Shown: positions 18,088 through 27,007, counted from the first letter of the stretch. The stretch: DNA of 64,000 bases from JAJFFW01 sp965263375 (GCA_965263375.1 OZ253669.1:2232001-2296000); one strand, 5' to 3'. Notes: generated from the sequence alone by a model not told the origin. Numbers and translations are program-made.

Positions 18088-18630
18088 TTAATCCACAGCG
18101 CCATCGGTAAAAATTCTACCGCGATGGAATAATAAGGGCTTAATCGGGCTTGAATGATAGCTCAAAACCTCTCCCACCAGCATTAGGTGGTCCCCTAATG
18201 AAATTTCGCGCACTTTGCGACAGTTAAAAACAGTCGCAGCAGCTGTTAAATAAGGCGCGCCCTCATCAACGCAAACATATTCAGTTTCTTTAAGGGGCTT
18301 GCGGTCATATAAAACCGCAAATCGATCACACAAATCGCCCTGATCTGCGCTCAATATATTCACAGCAAAATGCTCAGCCGACACGAAATCCGGCTTCAAG
18401 ATACAATTGTGGTCAATGGACCAGCATATCAATCTTGGCTCTAAAGAAATGGAACAAAAGGAATTGACCGTCATCCCCTCAACAGCGCCATTGACGCCGC
18501 GACAGGTCGTAACCGTCACGCCGGTTGCAAATTCACCCAATGCATCTCGATAGGCTCGCGCACCTGCATCGTCACGATTATTAGGTTCACTTTTACCCTC
18601 ATCTGGCGGAGAGGATGTGGGAGCGGTCAT
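18088..18630 (-). CDS. Flavin reductase-like FMN-binding protein
   Basis: A 180-residue protein of the flavin reductase family (FMN-binding split barrel, PF01613). Visible features are YRDALGEFATGVTVTTC, the FMN loop GMTVNSFCSISLEPRLICWSI, HFAVNILSADQGDLCDRFA, and GDHLMLVGEVLSY near the end. Such proteins supply reduced FMN to two-component monooxygenases or act as ferric/flavin reductases; no partner monooxygenase is adjacent. The ATG at 18630 has AAGG eight bases upstream. It converges with the PstS-like gene (29 bases apart) and is 194 bases downstream of the phytase gene on the same strand. Confidence 0.88.
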   Translation of the reverse strand: MTAPTSSPPDEGKSEPNNRDDAGARAYRDALGEFATGVTVTTCRGVNGAVEGMTVNSFCSISLEPRLICWSIDHNCILKPDFVSAEHFAVNILSADQGDLCDRFAVLYDRKPLKETEYVCVDEGAPYLTAAATVFNCRKVREISLGDHLMLVGEVLSYHSSPIKPLLFHRGRIFTDGAVD

Positions 18631-18823
18631 AAAAAGGGCCTTATCTTCGAAAATCGGCGCCTACTAAACCGCGACGCGCATCAACTCGCCGATATAAGGC
18701 CCATTTTTTACTTTTCAACAAGAGTGATTTTCAAATATGCAGCTGCAAATCCATCAAAGATTGAGATAGCCGGCTTTTTGAAGTCTCTGCCTCCTATTAG
18801 AATACACTCTTGATAAGATAGCC

Positions 18824-19897
18824 TTATTTCAAGGACAGCGCGGCTTCAAGGTCGCGCCAATCGACGATTTTAAAATTTTGGGGCTTCTCACCTGCTTCAA
18901 TGCCATTAACGCCATCCTGGGCGACAAACAGACCATTAGGGAAATTTGGCCCAAGCTCTGCTGAAGAAGCCGCGATGCCGTCTGTTTCTTGCGTGCCGTC
19001 AATGGCATCGCTATCGCCAATGATAAAGCGCCCTAAAAACGTATTTTCCCCTTCACGGGTGTACATTGTGTATGAGTTGTCGCCTTGGGAAGAGGCAAGC
19101 AGATAGCCAGTCCGTTCGCCGGTTGAATAAAGCGTTAGCCCCTCAACATCCGCCGTCAGTCCAGATAGACCATCGACAGCATCAACCAATACCGGATCGC
19201 TGAGCTTAGTGCTCGCCGTCTCCATCCGCCAGATGCCGACTTCTTCTTCACCCACATAAAGAACGCCTGCGGCGTCATCATGGACGCATCCTTCAAGCTG
19301 GCTAGAAAAAGAGTGGTTGGCCGCAAGCGGTGCGCTGTCCAACGACTCGATGCGCATCATTGCAACCTCACCTGTTTTATGGGTGACAAATGCGTGGAGA
19401 GCCCCTTCAACCATGCCTAAACAAAACCCATAAGGCACTGGTGAAGCCGATGGCGCGGCGCCAATCTTCTCCGCGCCGGCTTCAGAGACAGAAAAGAAAG
19501 TAACTGTGTCATCCGACCGGTTTGACGCAGCGGCAAGATCGCCAGACCAACCCTTCAATTCAACGCCCTGGCGAATGTCGACGTTATTCACCGCCCCCGC
19601 CGGGTCAAAACTGACCACAGCGCCGGATAAGTCATATGCGTAGAGTCCGGCTTTTTTATCCGTTCCCAAGATCAAGCTTTTTTCTGGCGCGGCCGTATTC
19701 ACCCAAACCGCCGGATCATCGGCAGCGTCGTCTAAAGAACCAACGGGCATAGTTTGCCCCGTTGCTTTGACGAGCGCCGCTGGCAAGGGTGCAACGGCGT
19801 CCTTTTCCGACCCGCCCAATGCGCCCTCAATACTATCGCAGCCTGCGCCAGCAATACATAGAACGAGGACGGAGGAAAAAAGCTTCGACTTGATCAT
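18824..19897 (-). CDS. Beta-propeller phytase (3-phytase) lipoprotein
   Basis: A 357-residue phosphatase that releases phosphate from phytate. The N-terminal lipobox is CIAGAGC, so it is predicted to be a membrane-anchored lipoprotein. The propeller begins with the family motif DDAADDPAVWVN, whose Asp residues bind calcium. Blade motifs KAGLYAYDLSG, NVDIRQG, DDTVTFFSV, VEGLTLY, GYLLASSQGDNSYTMY and ETDGIAASSAELGPNFPNGLFVAQDG follow, as in PF02333 phytases. It lies 95 bases downstream of a TonB-dependent receptor on the same strand; a strong hairpin sits between them. Together they form the phytase/TonB-receptor pair known in caulobacters and sphingomonads. Confidence 0.92.
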   Translation of the reverse strand: MIKSKLFSSVLVLCIAGAGCDSIEGALGGSEKDAVAPLPAALVKATGQTMPVGSLDDAADDPAVWVNTAAPEKSLILGTDKKAGLYAYDLSGAVVSFDPAGAVNNVDIRQGVELKGWSGDLAAASNRSDDTVTFFSVSEAGAEKIGAAPSASPVPYGFCLGMVEGALHAFVTHKTGEVAMMRIESLDSAPLAANHSFSSQLEGCVHDDAAGVLYVGEEEVGIWRMETASTKLSDPVLVDAVDGLSGLTADVEGLTLYSTGERTGYLLASSQGDNSYTMYTREGENTFLGRFIIGDSDAIDGTQETDGIAASSAELGPNFPNGLFVAQDGVNGIEAGEKPQNFKIVDWRDLEAALSLK

Positions 19898-19934
19898 AAC
19901 TGGGTTCCAAAAAATTTGACCTATAATCGCAATA

Positions 19935-19962
19935 GGGCCGGTCCATTACGCAGGACCGGCCC
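19935..19962 (-). terminator. Strong intercistronic hairpin between TonB receptor and phytase genes
   Basis: GGGCCGGTCC and its exact complement flank an eight-base loop (perfect ten-base-pair stem). No T-tract follows on the minus strand. It is more likely a transcript-stabilising or attenuating hairpin than a full terminator. Confidence 0.55.
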
Positions 19963-19992
19963 CAGCACGCAACAAAAGTAGTTCGTAACGTC

Positions 19993-22935
19993 TTAGTATG
20001 TAAACGTTACGCCAAACTCGATTGAATAGCCGTACTGCTCAAACTGAGAGTTCAAACGGTCGATGCCGCCATCAGAGATGCTAGCGATAAACGGCTCGTT
20101 TGTGACGTTCTTTGCGTCCAAATAAACTTTGAACTGATCTGTGACTTTATACTTTGCAGAAAGATCAATTTGGAAGTGATCTTCCACGATACGGTCAACG
20201 CCGTCGCCAGCAAAGTTGATCTCGTCAAGATAAGCATCACGATACGTTGCAACCGCACGAAGATCGATTGGACCTTTGTCGTAACCAAGCACGAAGTTAG
20301 CGACATGCTTAGACTGTTGCGGAAGATCGATAGTCCGTGGCGTACCATCTTCTAAAGCAACTTCGGCTTCAGCCTCAACGAAGGTGTAGTTGGCGCCCGC
20401 GATAATGCCGTCAAATGGCTCTGACAAGAAAGAGAACTGCTGTTGGTAGTTCACTTCAAGGCCGAATAAATCAAGCGTATCGAGGTTTACGTGGATAGTG
20501 GCTTCTTCGTAAGTTGCGCCATTGAACTCGAAGTCTTCGAAATTCTGCTCGGCAATGAAGTTGTTGATGCGCTTATAGAAAGCGCCGACTTGGAAAACGC
20601 TGTCGCGGTTTGGATACCAAGCGATAGAAGCATCAACGTTATGGGCGCGCTGACGCTCTAGATCTGGGTTACCCAAAGTTGCTTCAAGCTCATCTTCGTC
20701 TTGCGCAATCTCCGCAGCAGGTACGATCGCGCTGATATTTGGGCGAACAATCGATTTATAGTAGCCAAGACGTGCAATTAGATTGTCTTGTGCTTCGTAA
20801 CGCAGGTTCAAACTTGGCAGCCAATCTGTGTAGCTTTGAGACGCCATTTCGATTGTTTGGTAGATCGCCTCAACCGTTGTCTCGTCGTCATCACCATCAT
20901 AATCAGCATCAAGATCGCTGACGAGCACCGCACCAGGAACACCAATTGTTAGATCGCCAGGCACAACAGTGTCTTCAACGTCCCCATCAAAAACTGTTTC
21001 AAATTCGATGATGCCGTTGCCTGTTGCGTCAAACTCTGTGTGCTCAATACGAACACCTGTTACGACACGAAGCTTGTCGAAGTCTGCTTTCGCCATAACA
21101 TAGCCAGCGAAGATATCTTCTTCTGCAACGTAATCTTCAGCAAGGGATTTTGCAATTGTATCAAACCCTGCGTCTTCAAAAGATGCGCGGTTATCGAAGA
21201 AGAAGTCGCGAATTGGGCCCGCATCAGGCGCTGGACCAAAATTATCAAGGTCGTAATTGTCGATTGGCGTAGCAAACGCTGTCAACGTATCAAAGCCAGC
21301 GCCGTCAAATCCATCGAACACTTCAACGTCTACAGCGCGATCTTTCTCGCGAAGACGAACTTTACCGCCTGCTTTTACGTAACCAGGAGCGCCAAACAGT
21401 TCAGTGTCATACTGAACATCAAGGTTGAATGCGAACTCTTCGTCGGTTGTTAGACCGTTGACCAATTCTAGTTCATCAAACTCATAGTTATCAGTATCGT
21501 AGAATGCCGCTTCGCTAGCCGCATCACCAAAAGCGAGGTTTGGCAAAATTGGGTTTGAAATGTCGACACCAAAGACGCCGCTATCAAATTTTGCGCGGAA
21601 AGCAGTGTCGATACGGTTAGGCTCAGCCTCTTCCGCGTAAGCATAAGAACCAGCGAAATCGACTGTCAACGCATCATTGCGCCATGTGCCGCCTGTTACA
21701 ACAGAAGCAATTTTTTGAGTTTCAAGACGATCTTTGATGTCGCGGTCAACTTCAAACTCATCATCAGCCGTACCATTAACGAAGCTTACGCCGTTTGCAG
21801 CAGAAGCAAATTCACCGTCTTCGTATTTTGCTTCAATACGAGAGCGAAATTCTTGGTCTTCAAAACGAGAGAAAAGAGAATGAACGAAAAGATCAAGACT
21901 GTCAGTTGGACGGTAGTCTAAGTTTAACGCCGCTGAAAAACGCTCGCGCGTAATATCATAATCACGAAGCTCAAACTCATCAGGAAATACTTCATCGCCG
22001 TCAATTGTCCATGACGCGTCATCAACTTCTTTGTTATCGGAACCAAAGTTACGCTCGCGGTAAGAGATAGAAGCCGCAACGCCTAGTGTGTTCTCTAGGA
22101 AGTTATCTGCATAAGTTGCCGCATATTTCTGGCCAAGCTCGTCAGTGATATTCGCATATGTGCCAGCTGCTTTTAGCTTGAAGAATGCATCGCTGCGATC
22201 AAGACCGGAAAGTGTTTCAATCTCGATATTGCCGCCGATGCTGTCGCCGTCAACGTCAGGTGTCAAAGACTTATTGATGACGATCGCTGAAAGAAGGTCA
22301 GAGTCGATAACGTCAAGCGGAACGCTGCGATCGCCGCCTTCTGGTGAAGGGATACGCACGCCGTTGATTGATGTTGAAGAAAGGTTCGGGTCAAGACCGC
22401 GGATAGAGATGAAGCGACCTTCGCCCTGGTCGTTTAGAACGTTGACGCCTACAGCGCGGCGCGCCGCTTCAGCAACGTTTTCATCAGGGAACTGGCCGAT
22501 CGCATCCGCAGATAGAACAGAGCGGAAATCGTCAGCGGAACGTTCGCGGTTAAGAGCGCTGTTCAAAGAACCACGCTGACCAATAACAAGAATGTTGTCT
22601 TCGATTGCAACGTCATCACCGATTGTGATGTCTTGGCGAACTGTTGCGTCCGCGCTTGGAACGGTGACAGTAACCGTCACAGGTTCAGCGCCGAGGTAAG
22701 ATACTGTTAAGTTATATTCGCCAGCAGGAACAGCGTTCAAACGGAAGTCGCCCGCACGGTTCGTCGACGTGGAAGCCCCCGTCTCCTCAATACGAACAAC
22801 CGCGCCGTTTAGAGAAATTGATTTGCTTTGGTCGCTTACACGACCTTCGATAACAGCAGCATTCGCCGCAAAAGAAGTCGCAGAAATGATTGCAAACGCG
22901 GAGACCGCGCTCGCAGCTTTAAAATTAATTTTCAT
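19993..22935 (-). CDS. TonB-dependent outer-membrane receptor, phytase-linked
   Basis: A 980-residue outer-membrane transporter. The signal peptide ends ATSFAANA, followed by a carboxypeptidase-like regulatory domain (about 28-105, GRVSDQSKSISLNGAVVRI... YNLTVSYLGA). The plug (about 125-250) has RSADDFRSVLSADAIGQFPDENVAEAARRAVGV, EGRFISIRGLDPNLSSTSINGVRIP and DGDSIGGNIEIET. The C-terminal barrel ends in YSIEFGVTFTY with a terminal aromatic. The plug is of the Caulobacter/Xanthomonas-type family. Placement before a phytase suggests uptake of inositol phosphates or liberated products; cargo is inferred. A small GATTG/CAATC inverted repeat lies upstream, but no clear Pho box was found. Confidence 0.93.
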   Translation of the reverse strand: MKINFKAASAVSAFAIISATSFAANAAVIEGRVSDQSKSISLNGAVVRIEETGASTSTNRAGDFRLNAVPAGEYNLTVSYLGAEPVTVTVTVPSADATVRQDITIGDDVAIEDNILVIGQRGSLNSALNRERSADDFRSVLSADAIGQFPDENVAEAARRAVGVNVLNDQGEGRFISIRGLDPNLSSTSINGVRIPSPEGGDRSVPLDVIDSDLLSAIVINKSLTPDVDGDSIGGNIEIETLSGLDRSDAFFKLKAAGTYANITDELGQKYAATYADNFLENTLGVAASISYRERNFGSDNKEVDDASWTIDGDEVFPDEFELRDYDITRERFSAALNLDYRPTDSLDLFVHSLFSRFEDQEFRSRIEAKYEDGEFASAANGVSFVNGTADDEFEVDRDIKDRLETQKIASVVTGGTWRNDALTVDFAGSYAYAEEAEPNRIDTAFRAKFDSGVFGVDISNPILPNLAFGDAASEAAFYDTDNYEFDELELVNGLTTDEEFAFNLDVQYDTELFGAPGYVKAGGKVRLREKDRAVDVEVFDGFDGAGFDTLTAFATPIDNYDLDNFGPAPDAGPIRDFFFDNRASFEDAGFDTIAKSLAEDYVAEEDIFAGYVMAKADFDKLRVVTGVRIEHTEFDATGNGIIEFETVFDGDVEDTVVPGDLTIGVPGAVLVSDLDADYDGDDDETTVEAIYQTIEMASQSYTDWLPSLNLRYEAQDNLIARLGYYKSIVRPNISAIVPAAEIAQDEDELEATLGNPDLERQRAHNVDASIAWYPNRDSVFQVGAFYKRINNFIAEQNFEDFEFNGATYEEATIHVNLDTLDLFGLEVNYQQQFSFLSEPFDGIIAGANYTFVEAEAEVALEDGTPRTIDLPQQSKHVANFVLGYDKGPIDLRAVATYRDAYLDEINFAGDGVDRIVEDHFQIDLSAKYKVTDQFKVYLDAKNVTNEPFIASISDGGIDRLNSQFEQYGYSIEFGVTFTY

Positions 22936-23164
22936 GTTCAGTGCCCCACACTATGGATTAGGTTAAAAATGCATGAACCTGGATTGTGACAATCACATAA
23001 CGTCTTTGAGACACTTTTTTAATCTTGCTGGAAGCAACCAATATGCCGCAACGAACCGCGCCCACGGATGAAATTTTAAGTTTCAGGCGCCAATTCGTTT
23101 ACAACTATTAGTCTATGATGGTCCGCAAAAAGCCGCCCCGTGCGACATAGGAGAGGACATCGCC

Positions 23165-23917
23165 GTGACCGCTGATCTATTAAAAAGAACAGAAAACAAA
23201 ACTTTATATCTCACCTTTAACCGCCCAGAGGCCTTAAACGCCTTTACCCCCAAAATGATGCGCGCCCTTGCTCGTGCGCTTAAATCAGCCGCTAGAGATG
23301 ACACTGTCTCTTGTATTGTTCTGGAAGGGGCTGGCCGCGCCTTTTCAGCGGGTGTTGATCTCAACATTTTACAAGACGCCGTTCCCTATGCCGGAAAAGT
23401 TGGGGATCTTTATGATCAGCCGGCCTATGACGCCGCCCTTCAAATCCGTCGGTGTTCAAAACCTGTTATCGCCAAAGTACACGGCGCTTGCTTTGCTGGC
23501 GCGCTTGAAATCGCCCTCCATTGCGACATGGTCTATACGACGAAAACAACAAAGTTCGGCGACACGCATACAAAATTTGGCCTGCGCCCAAGCTGGGGGC
23601 TATCACAGACCCTTCCGCGTGCGGTTGGCATGCGCCGCGCGCGTGAGTTGTCTTACACAGCAAAAACATTCACGGGCGAAGAAGCCGCAAATTGGGGCAT
23701 CGCAAATGAAGCTTGCGAAAACTTGCCTGAGCTTCAAGAGCTGGTGTCAACGGTTGCTGCTCAGATCGGTAAAAACTCTTTGGAGGCGGTCGCCGCATAC
23801 AAAGACCTTCATGCCATCGCTGCTCAAGAAGGTCCGCTTGAAGACGCCCTCATCCAAGAGGCAAACCGTGAATATAAAGAGATTACGGATACAGCCTCTC
23901 GTTTGGCGGAATTTTAA
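23165..23917 (+). CDS. Enoyl-CoA hydratase/isomerase family protein
   Basis: A 250-residue crotonase-fold protein. Signatures are LTFNRPEALNAFTPKMMRAL, the oxyanion loop VLEGAGRAFSAGVDLN, KPVIAKVHGACFAGALEIALHCDMVY, and KFGDTHTKFGLRPSWGLSQTLPRAVG. In the second signature the usual catalytic Glu pair is only partly kept (ALEIALHCD has one Glu; the second position falls at THTKFGLRPSWG). The exact reaction is therefore unclear. The start is GTG at 23165, with GGAGAGG nine bases upstream. It is divergent from the TonB receptor and monocistronic. Confidence 0.88.
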   Translation: MTADLLKRTENKTLYLTFNRPEALNAFTPKMMRALARALKSAARDDTVSCIVLEGAGRAFSAGVDLNILQDAVPYAGKVGDLYDQPAYDAALQIRRCSKPVIAKVHGACFAGALEIALHCDMVYTTKTTKFGDTHTKFGLRPSWGLSQTLPRAVGMRRARELSYTAKTFTGEEAANWGIANEACENLPELQELVSTVAAQIGKNSLEAVAAYKDLHAIAAQEGPLEDALIQEANREYKEITDTASRLAEF

Positions 23918-23998
23918 TGCTTCTATAGGATTCAAGGGCCCATCACCGCTCAGTTGTGTTATGGGCGCTTGGCAACTAAATGAATAAGCCTTTGAATT

Positions 23999-24021
23999 CG
24001 GCGCTTTTTAATAAAGCGCCG
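23999..24021. other. Nine-base-pair hairpin upstream of the PqqD-HprK gene
   Basis: CGGCGCTTT, loop TTAAT, and its exact complement. There is no T-tract on the plus strand. It lies 81 bases after the enoyl-CoA hydratase gene and 43 before the kinase gene. It could end the upstream transcript or act as an operator. Confidence 0.4.
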
Positions 24022-24064
24022 TTACGCTTGTCATATGTTTCACAACTGCCAAAACGTTAATTAA

Positions 24065-25264
24065 ATGTCCAATCTCGCCCCTAGCGCTGATGTTGCGCGT
24101 TGTATCTTAGATGACCGTCTCGCCATCTTCAGCGAACGCCGCCAAGAGATCTGTGAGCTGCAAGGCGCCGCCGCTTTTATTTGGTGCCTTTTCGAAGAAA
24201 TGACCCCCATCAAAGACATCGTCTCTATGCTTAAGGAGGCTGGCGTTGAAGAAGGCGCTGAAGGGATGGTCGCGCAATGGATGGATCATTGGCTCGACAA
24301 TGATTGGATCGGCAAATCCGACCGCCCTGGCCCGGCCCCGTTTCATGATGAATGGCTGGCCGAACACACCGCCGATAATGAAGAGCTTGAAGCAATCAGC
24401 GCCGCTCGGCGCGCCATCAGGAAAAATTGCTGTATACGATGCTTTTTGATTGGCGGCGTCGCCTTTAATATCGCCGCCCAAGATGAAATGACTGAGAACG
24501 CCGCCCTCGCCCCCTTCTTTCATCTAGAAATAGACATGCAAAACGCGGCAAACGCCAGCGACAAAACCGTCTTTATAGAAATACTTTCAACACAAGACGG
24601 CTTCGACATTATTATCGATGATACCTATATCGATAGCTATGAGTCTGCCCATCAACTCGCGCCAGCCTTAAAGATGTGGATGCTGGAAACGTTATTAATC
24701 CATGCGGAATATGACATCGCCCTTCACGCCAGCGCTGTTTCCCATAATGATAAAACTTGGCTGTTTCCCGCCATCTCTGGATCGGGTAAATCAACCTTAA
24801 TCGCCGGGCTTGCGTCAAAAGGGTTTACCTTTCATTGCGATGACTGTCTTTTCTTGAACGCAGATGGATCCTTAGCGCCGATTGTGTTTCCCGCAGCTGT
24901 TAAAGAAGGATCTTGGCCAGTGCTTTCACCGGCCTATCCCGCCCTGTTGGATGGAAATATTTATCTGCGTCCTGATGAGAAAAAAGTAAAATATCTATCG
25001 CTTAGCGGCGCGTCCTTGGGCGACAATGCACCGACCTTGGTTTTTTCAAAATATGAAACCGGGGCTGAACTCACCATCTCGCCGCTAGCACCGCTGGCCG
25101 CCCTTGAGCGTCTTCTGGCGGATGCACATGCCCGCGGTCAACGTCTTGGGCGTGATGAATTTCTTCGACTTTCAAGTTGGATGAACGGTCTAACCTGCCA
25201 AGAAATGCGCTATGGATCGATTGACGATGTTCACACCGCCTTACTGGCGAACGCAAAAAAATAG
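24065..25264 (+). CDS. Fusion of PqqD-like (RRE) domain and HprK-related kinase
   Basis: A 399-residue protein. Residues about 1-85 look like a PqqD domain: CILDDRLAIFSERRQEICELQGAAAFIWCLFEEMTPIKDIVSML, the wHTH-like fold that serves as a RiPP recognition element. Residues about 120-390 match HPr-kinase-related proteins: LHASAV, the P-loop PAISGSGKSTL (Lys242), and the HCDDCLFL Asp pair. Family knowledge: HprK-like kinases occur in peptide-modifying clusters (a relative phosphorylates a lasso peptide) and in an uncharacterised PqqD/HprK/nucleotidyltransferase association in which, as I recall, PqqD and the kinase are usually separate genes. Here they are one chain. Eight bases separate it from a nucleotidyltransferase gene; two short peptide genes follow. 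No good Shine-Dalgarno precedes the ATG. Confidence 0.8.
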   Translation: MSNLAPSADVARCILDDRLAIFSERRQEICELQGAAAFIWCLFEEMTPIKDIVSMLKEAGVEEGAEGMVAQWMDHWLDNDWIGKSDRPGPAPFHDEWLAEHTADNEELEAISAARRAIRKNCCIRCFLIGGVAFNIAAQDEMTENAALAPFFHLEIDMQNAANASDKTVFIEILSTQDGFDIIIDDTYIDSYESAHQLAPALKMWMLETLLIHAEYDIALHASAVSHNDKTWLFPAISGSGKSTLIAGLASKGFTFHCDDCLFLNADGSLAPIVFPAAVKEGSWPVLSPAYPALLDGNIYLRPDEKKVKYLSLSGASLGDNAPTLVFSKYETGAELTISPLAPLAALERLLADAHARGQRLGRDEFLRLSSWMNGLTCQEMRYGSIDDVHTALLANAKK

Positions 25265-25272
25265 GCTGCGCC

Positions 25273-26307
25273 ATGACCGAAATCGTCTTTGCTGACAAAT
25301 CAACCATCAATGCGCTTCGCATTCTTATATCGGTCAATCGCGACAAAGAAGCGCTCACCGACCTCAAAACAGCCATGGCGGCGGATGAAATAGACTGGCT
25401 CGCTCTGCTCGGCTTTGCAAATGCAAGAGGCGTGACGGCGCAACTGGCCGAGGCCCTGAAGGAAGAAAATTTAGAGACGCTAGCGCCAGAGGATATTCGC
25501 GCCTTCTTATCTGACATATTGGAACGCACTAAAATGCGGATGGAACGTCAACAAGCGCAAGCATTTGAAACAATTCGTGCTATGAACGAAAAGAACGTGT
25601 CGCCCATTCTATTAAAGTCTTCAGCAGACCTTGCACAGGGCGGCGACATCCCAACGATTTTAGCTTCTGATTTAGATTTCCTTGTGGAGGATAAAGACGC
25701 CGAAAAGTCAGTCAGTACGCTCACTGATTTGGGATATAAAAATTTAGGCGCAGACGATGACCATACAATCGGTGTTTTTGTAAGAGACACAGATGTTGGC
25801 GCTTTGGATCTACATAATCGCGCTTTAGAACGCCAGGATCTGCTGACGACGCAAAATTTGATGGAACGCGCCACATCACAAGAGCTAAATGGCGCTAAGT
25901 GGCGCCGCTTATCGCCTACCGATGAACTTATCCACCTTATCCTTCACGACCAGCTTCAAGACAAACTTCACTGTCTAGGCGAGGTTAATTGGCGCAACCT
26001 CCATCGCTTTGCCGTCATCATTAAAACACGCGGTGATGCGATCGACTGGGTGCGCATAAAAGAATTCTTCACCAACGCTGGCCTTACTTCAAGCCTTTTA
26101 GCCTATTGCGACGCCGCCCGCAGTTTAGCCGGCGCTAAACCGCCAAATTGGAAAGACTTCGCCCCGCTTCAACCGCTCTGGCGGTGGCGGCGTACTGCCC
26201 AAATGAGATTTCCCCTTTTTCAAAAAGCCAGTTGGCGGACAGGAAAATTCGCGTATCGCGTGCTCCAATACCTACGCAGACGCCAGATAATTGTTTCTGG
26301 TCCGTAA
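25273..26307 (+). CDS. Nucleotidyltransferase-family protein (NTP_transf_5-like)
   Basis: A 344-residue protein of the 'uncharacterised nucleotidyltransferase' type (PF14907-like). The core motif is ILLKSSADLAQ (113-123) followed by ASDLDFLVEDKD (131-142), with the DxD pair Asp133/Asp135. The RLSPTDELIHLILHD segment and a basic tail ending near LQYLRRRQIIVSGP follow. Its enzymatic reaction is unknown for the family; members are repeatedly found beside HprK-like kinases and PqqD domains. It follows the kinase fusion by eight bases and precedes the first short peptide gene by 111 bases. Inferred role: nucleotidyl or similar transfer to the peptide, or to a carrier of the same system. Confidence 0.72.
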   Translation: MTEIVFADKSTINALRILISVNRDKEALTDLKTAMAADEIDWLALLGFANARGVTAQLAEALKEENLETLAPEDIRAFLSDILERTKMRMERQQAQAFETIRAMNEKNVSPILLKSSADLAQGGDIPTILASDLDFLVEDKDAEKSVSTLTDLGYKNLGADDDHTIGVFVRDTDVGALDLHNRALERQDLLTTQNLMERATSQELNGAKWRRLSPTDELIHLILHDQLQDKLHCLGEVNWRNLHRFAVIIKTRGDAIDWVRIKEFFTNAGLTSSLLAYCDAARSLAGAKPPNWKDFAPLQPLWRWRRTAQMRFPLFQKASWRTGKFAYRVLQYLRRRQIIVSGP

Positions 26308-26344
26308 CAACTTGCATTATGGTTAATTTTGCTTAACGTCCAAC

Positions 26345-26370
26345 AATCGCAAGATCACAATTTTGCGATT
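26345..26370. promoter_or_regulatory. Inverted repeat before the first peptide gene
   Basis: AATCGCAA and TTGCGATT, a perfect eight-base inverted repeat with a ten-base spacer, 49 bases before the GTG start of the first peptide gene. No T-tract follows. Candidate operator; regulator unknown. Confidence 0.35.
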
Positions 26371-26418
26371 AGCTAGTTGTGTACCAAATCCATACACCAC
26401 CAATTAAGGGGAATGGTT

Positions 26419-26655
26419 GTGACTGAAGAAAATACAACTGAAGAAACCACAACGGATGAAACACGCCGTGCTTTTCTTTCCAAATATGGACGCATTGCGG
26501 CCGTAACACCTGCTGCAATGACTTTAATGCTTTCAACAAGCCTTGAAGCTACTGGCGTTAGCCGTTCCGGCGGCAAGCCTGGTAAAAAGCGTCGTAAGCG
26601 GAGAAAGAAGAAGAAGATTTCGTTATACAAGAAATACTTCAAGAAGTGGTGGTAA
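26419..26655 (+). CDS. Short cationic peptide precursor 1 with Tat-like/leader N-terminus
   Basis: A 78-residue peptide. The GTG start at 26419 is chosen because AAGGGG lies seven bases upstream and the second peptide has the same layout; an ATG six bases earlier would be too close to that site. The N-terminus is acidic and Thr-rich, then DETRRAFLSKYG, which fits the Tat pattern (S/T)RRxFL. A mildly hydrophobic stretch runs to STSLEA (residue 44). Residues 45-78 hold 17 Lys/Arg and no acidic residue, ending ISLYKKYFKKWW. It is 41 of 43 identical to the second peptide over residues 13-55, then diverges. Either a Tat-exported cationic peptide or a modified peptide precursor; function unknown. 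Confidence 0.8.
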   Translation: MTEENTTEETTTDETRRAFLSKYGRIAAVTPAAMTLMLSTSLEATGVSRSGGKPGKKRRKRRKKKKISLYKKYFKKWW

Positions 26656-26728
26656 TCTTTTTCTGACTAAGCTTCTGCAACTTAGCCTGTGACCAAACGG
26701 TCCGAATTAGTTGCTGATGACGATGATA

Positions 26729-26767
26729 AACGCCTGTGACGCTACCAGCGTTACGGGCGTTTCTTTT
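26729..26767 (+). terminator. Intrinsic terminator after peptide gene 1
   Basis: A 15-base-pair stem with two G-U pairs (AACGCCTGTGACGCT against AGCGTTACGGGCGTT), a three-base loop, then TCTTTT. It lies 73 bases after the peptide 1 stop. Confidence 0.85.
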
Positions 26768-27007
26768 GAGAACGCGAAAAAAGAAACGAAATTTGACATT
26801 TCTCAAATGGCAGACCGCCAAAAAAATTTATTTCTTAATTGTCAAGAGCGTCGAGTAAACACCAAAAAATTGTTTTTTCCACTTGACGACTTGCGTTTTA
26901 CTAGAAACACCTGCAATGGACTGAAAATTGCTTGATGCAACTCATCTTTCGTGTACATTTCGTAATGTGTACGTTTTGTAATGTAACTGAGTAAAGGGGA
27001 ATGGTTG
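26768..27007 (+). promoter_or_regulatory. Probable promoter/leader region of peptide gene 2
   Basis: This AT-rich stretch lies between the terminator and peptide 2, so peptide 2 should have its own promoter here. Possible -35 elements are TTGACA at about 26791 and TTGACG at about 26883. Near the gene, GTGTACATTTCG, TAATGTGTACG and TTTTGTAATGTAAC form short partly repeated units at about 26952-26988 (an imperfect CGTGTACATT/AATGTGTACG inverted repeat). A Shine-Dalgarno AAGGGG stands at about 26994-26999, eight bases before the GTG. No exact promoter can be fixed. Confidence 0.35.

Noticed and set aside
22145..22579. 144-codon plus-strand frame inside the TonB receptor gene
   Set aside because: Antisense to the receptor plug domain; Ser/Arg-rich, no domain, no ribosome site.
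22936..23110. Pho box before the TonB receptor
   Set aside because: The sequence has only a GATTG/CAATC inverted repeat; two direct CTGTCAT-like units with the right spacing were not found.
26377..26418. Upstream extension of peptide 1 to a start at 26377 or 26413
   Set aside because: The Shine-Dalgarno position and the matched layout of peptide 2 favour GTG 26419; the extra residues have no counterpart in peptide 2.
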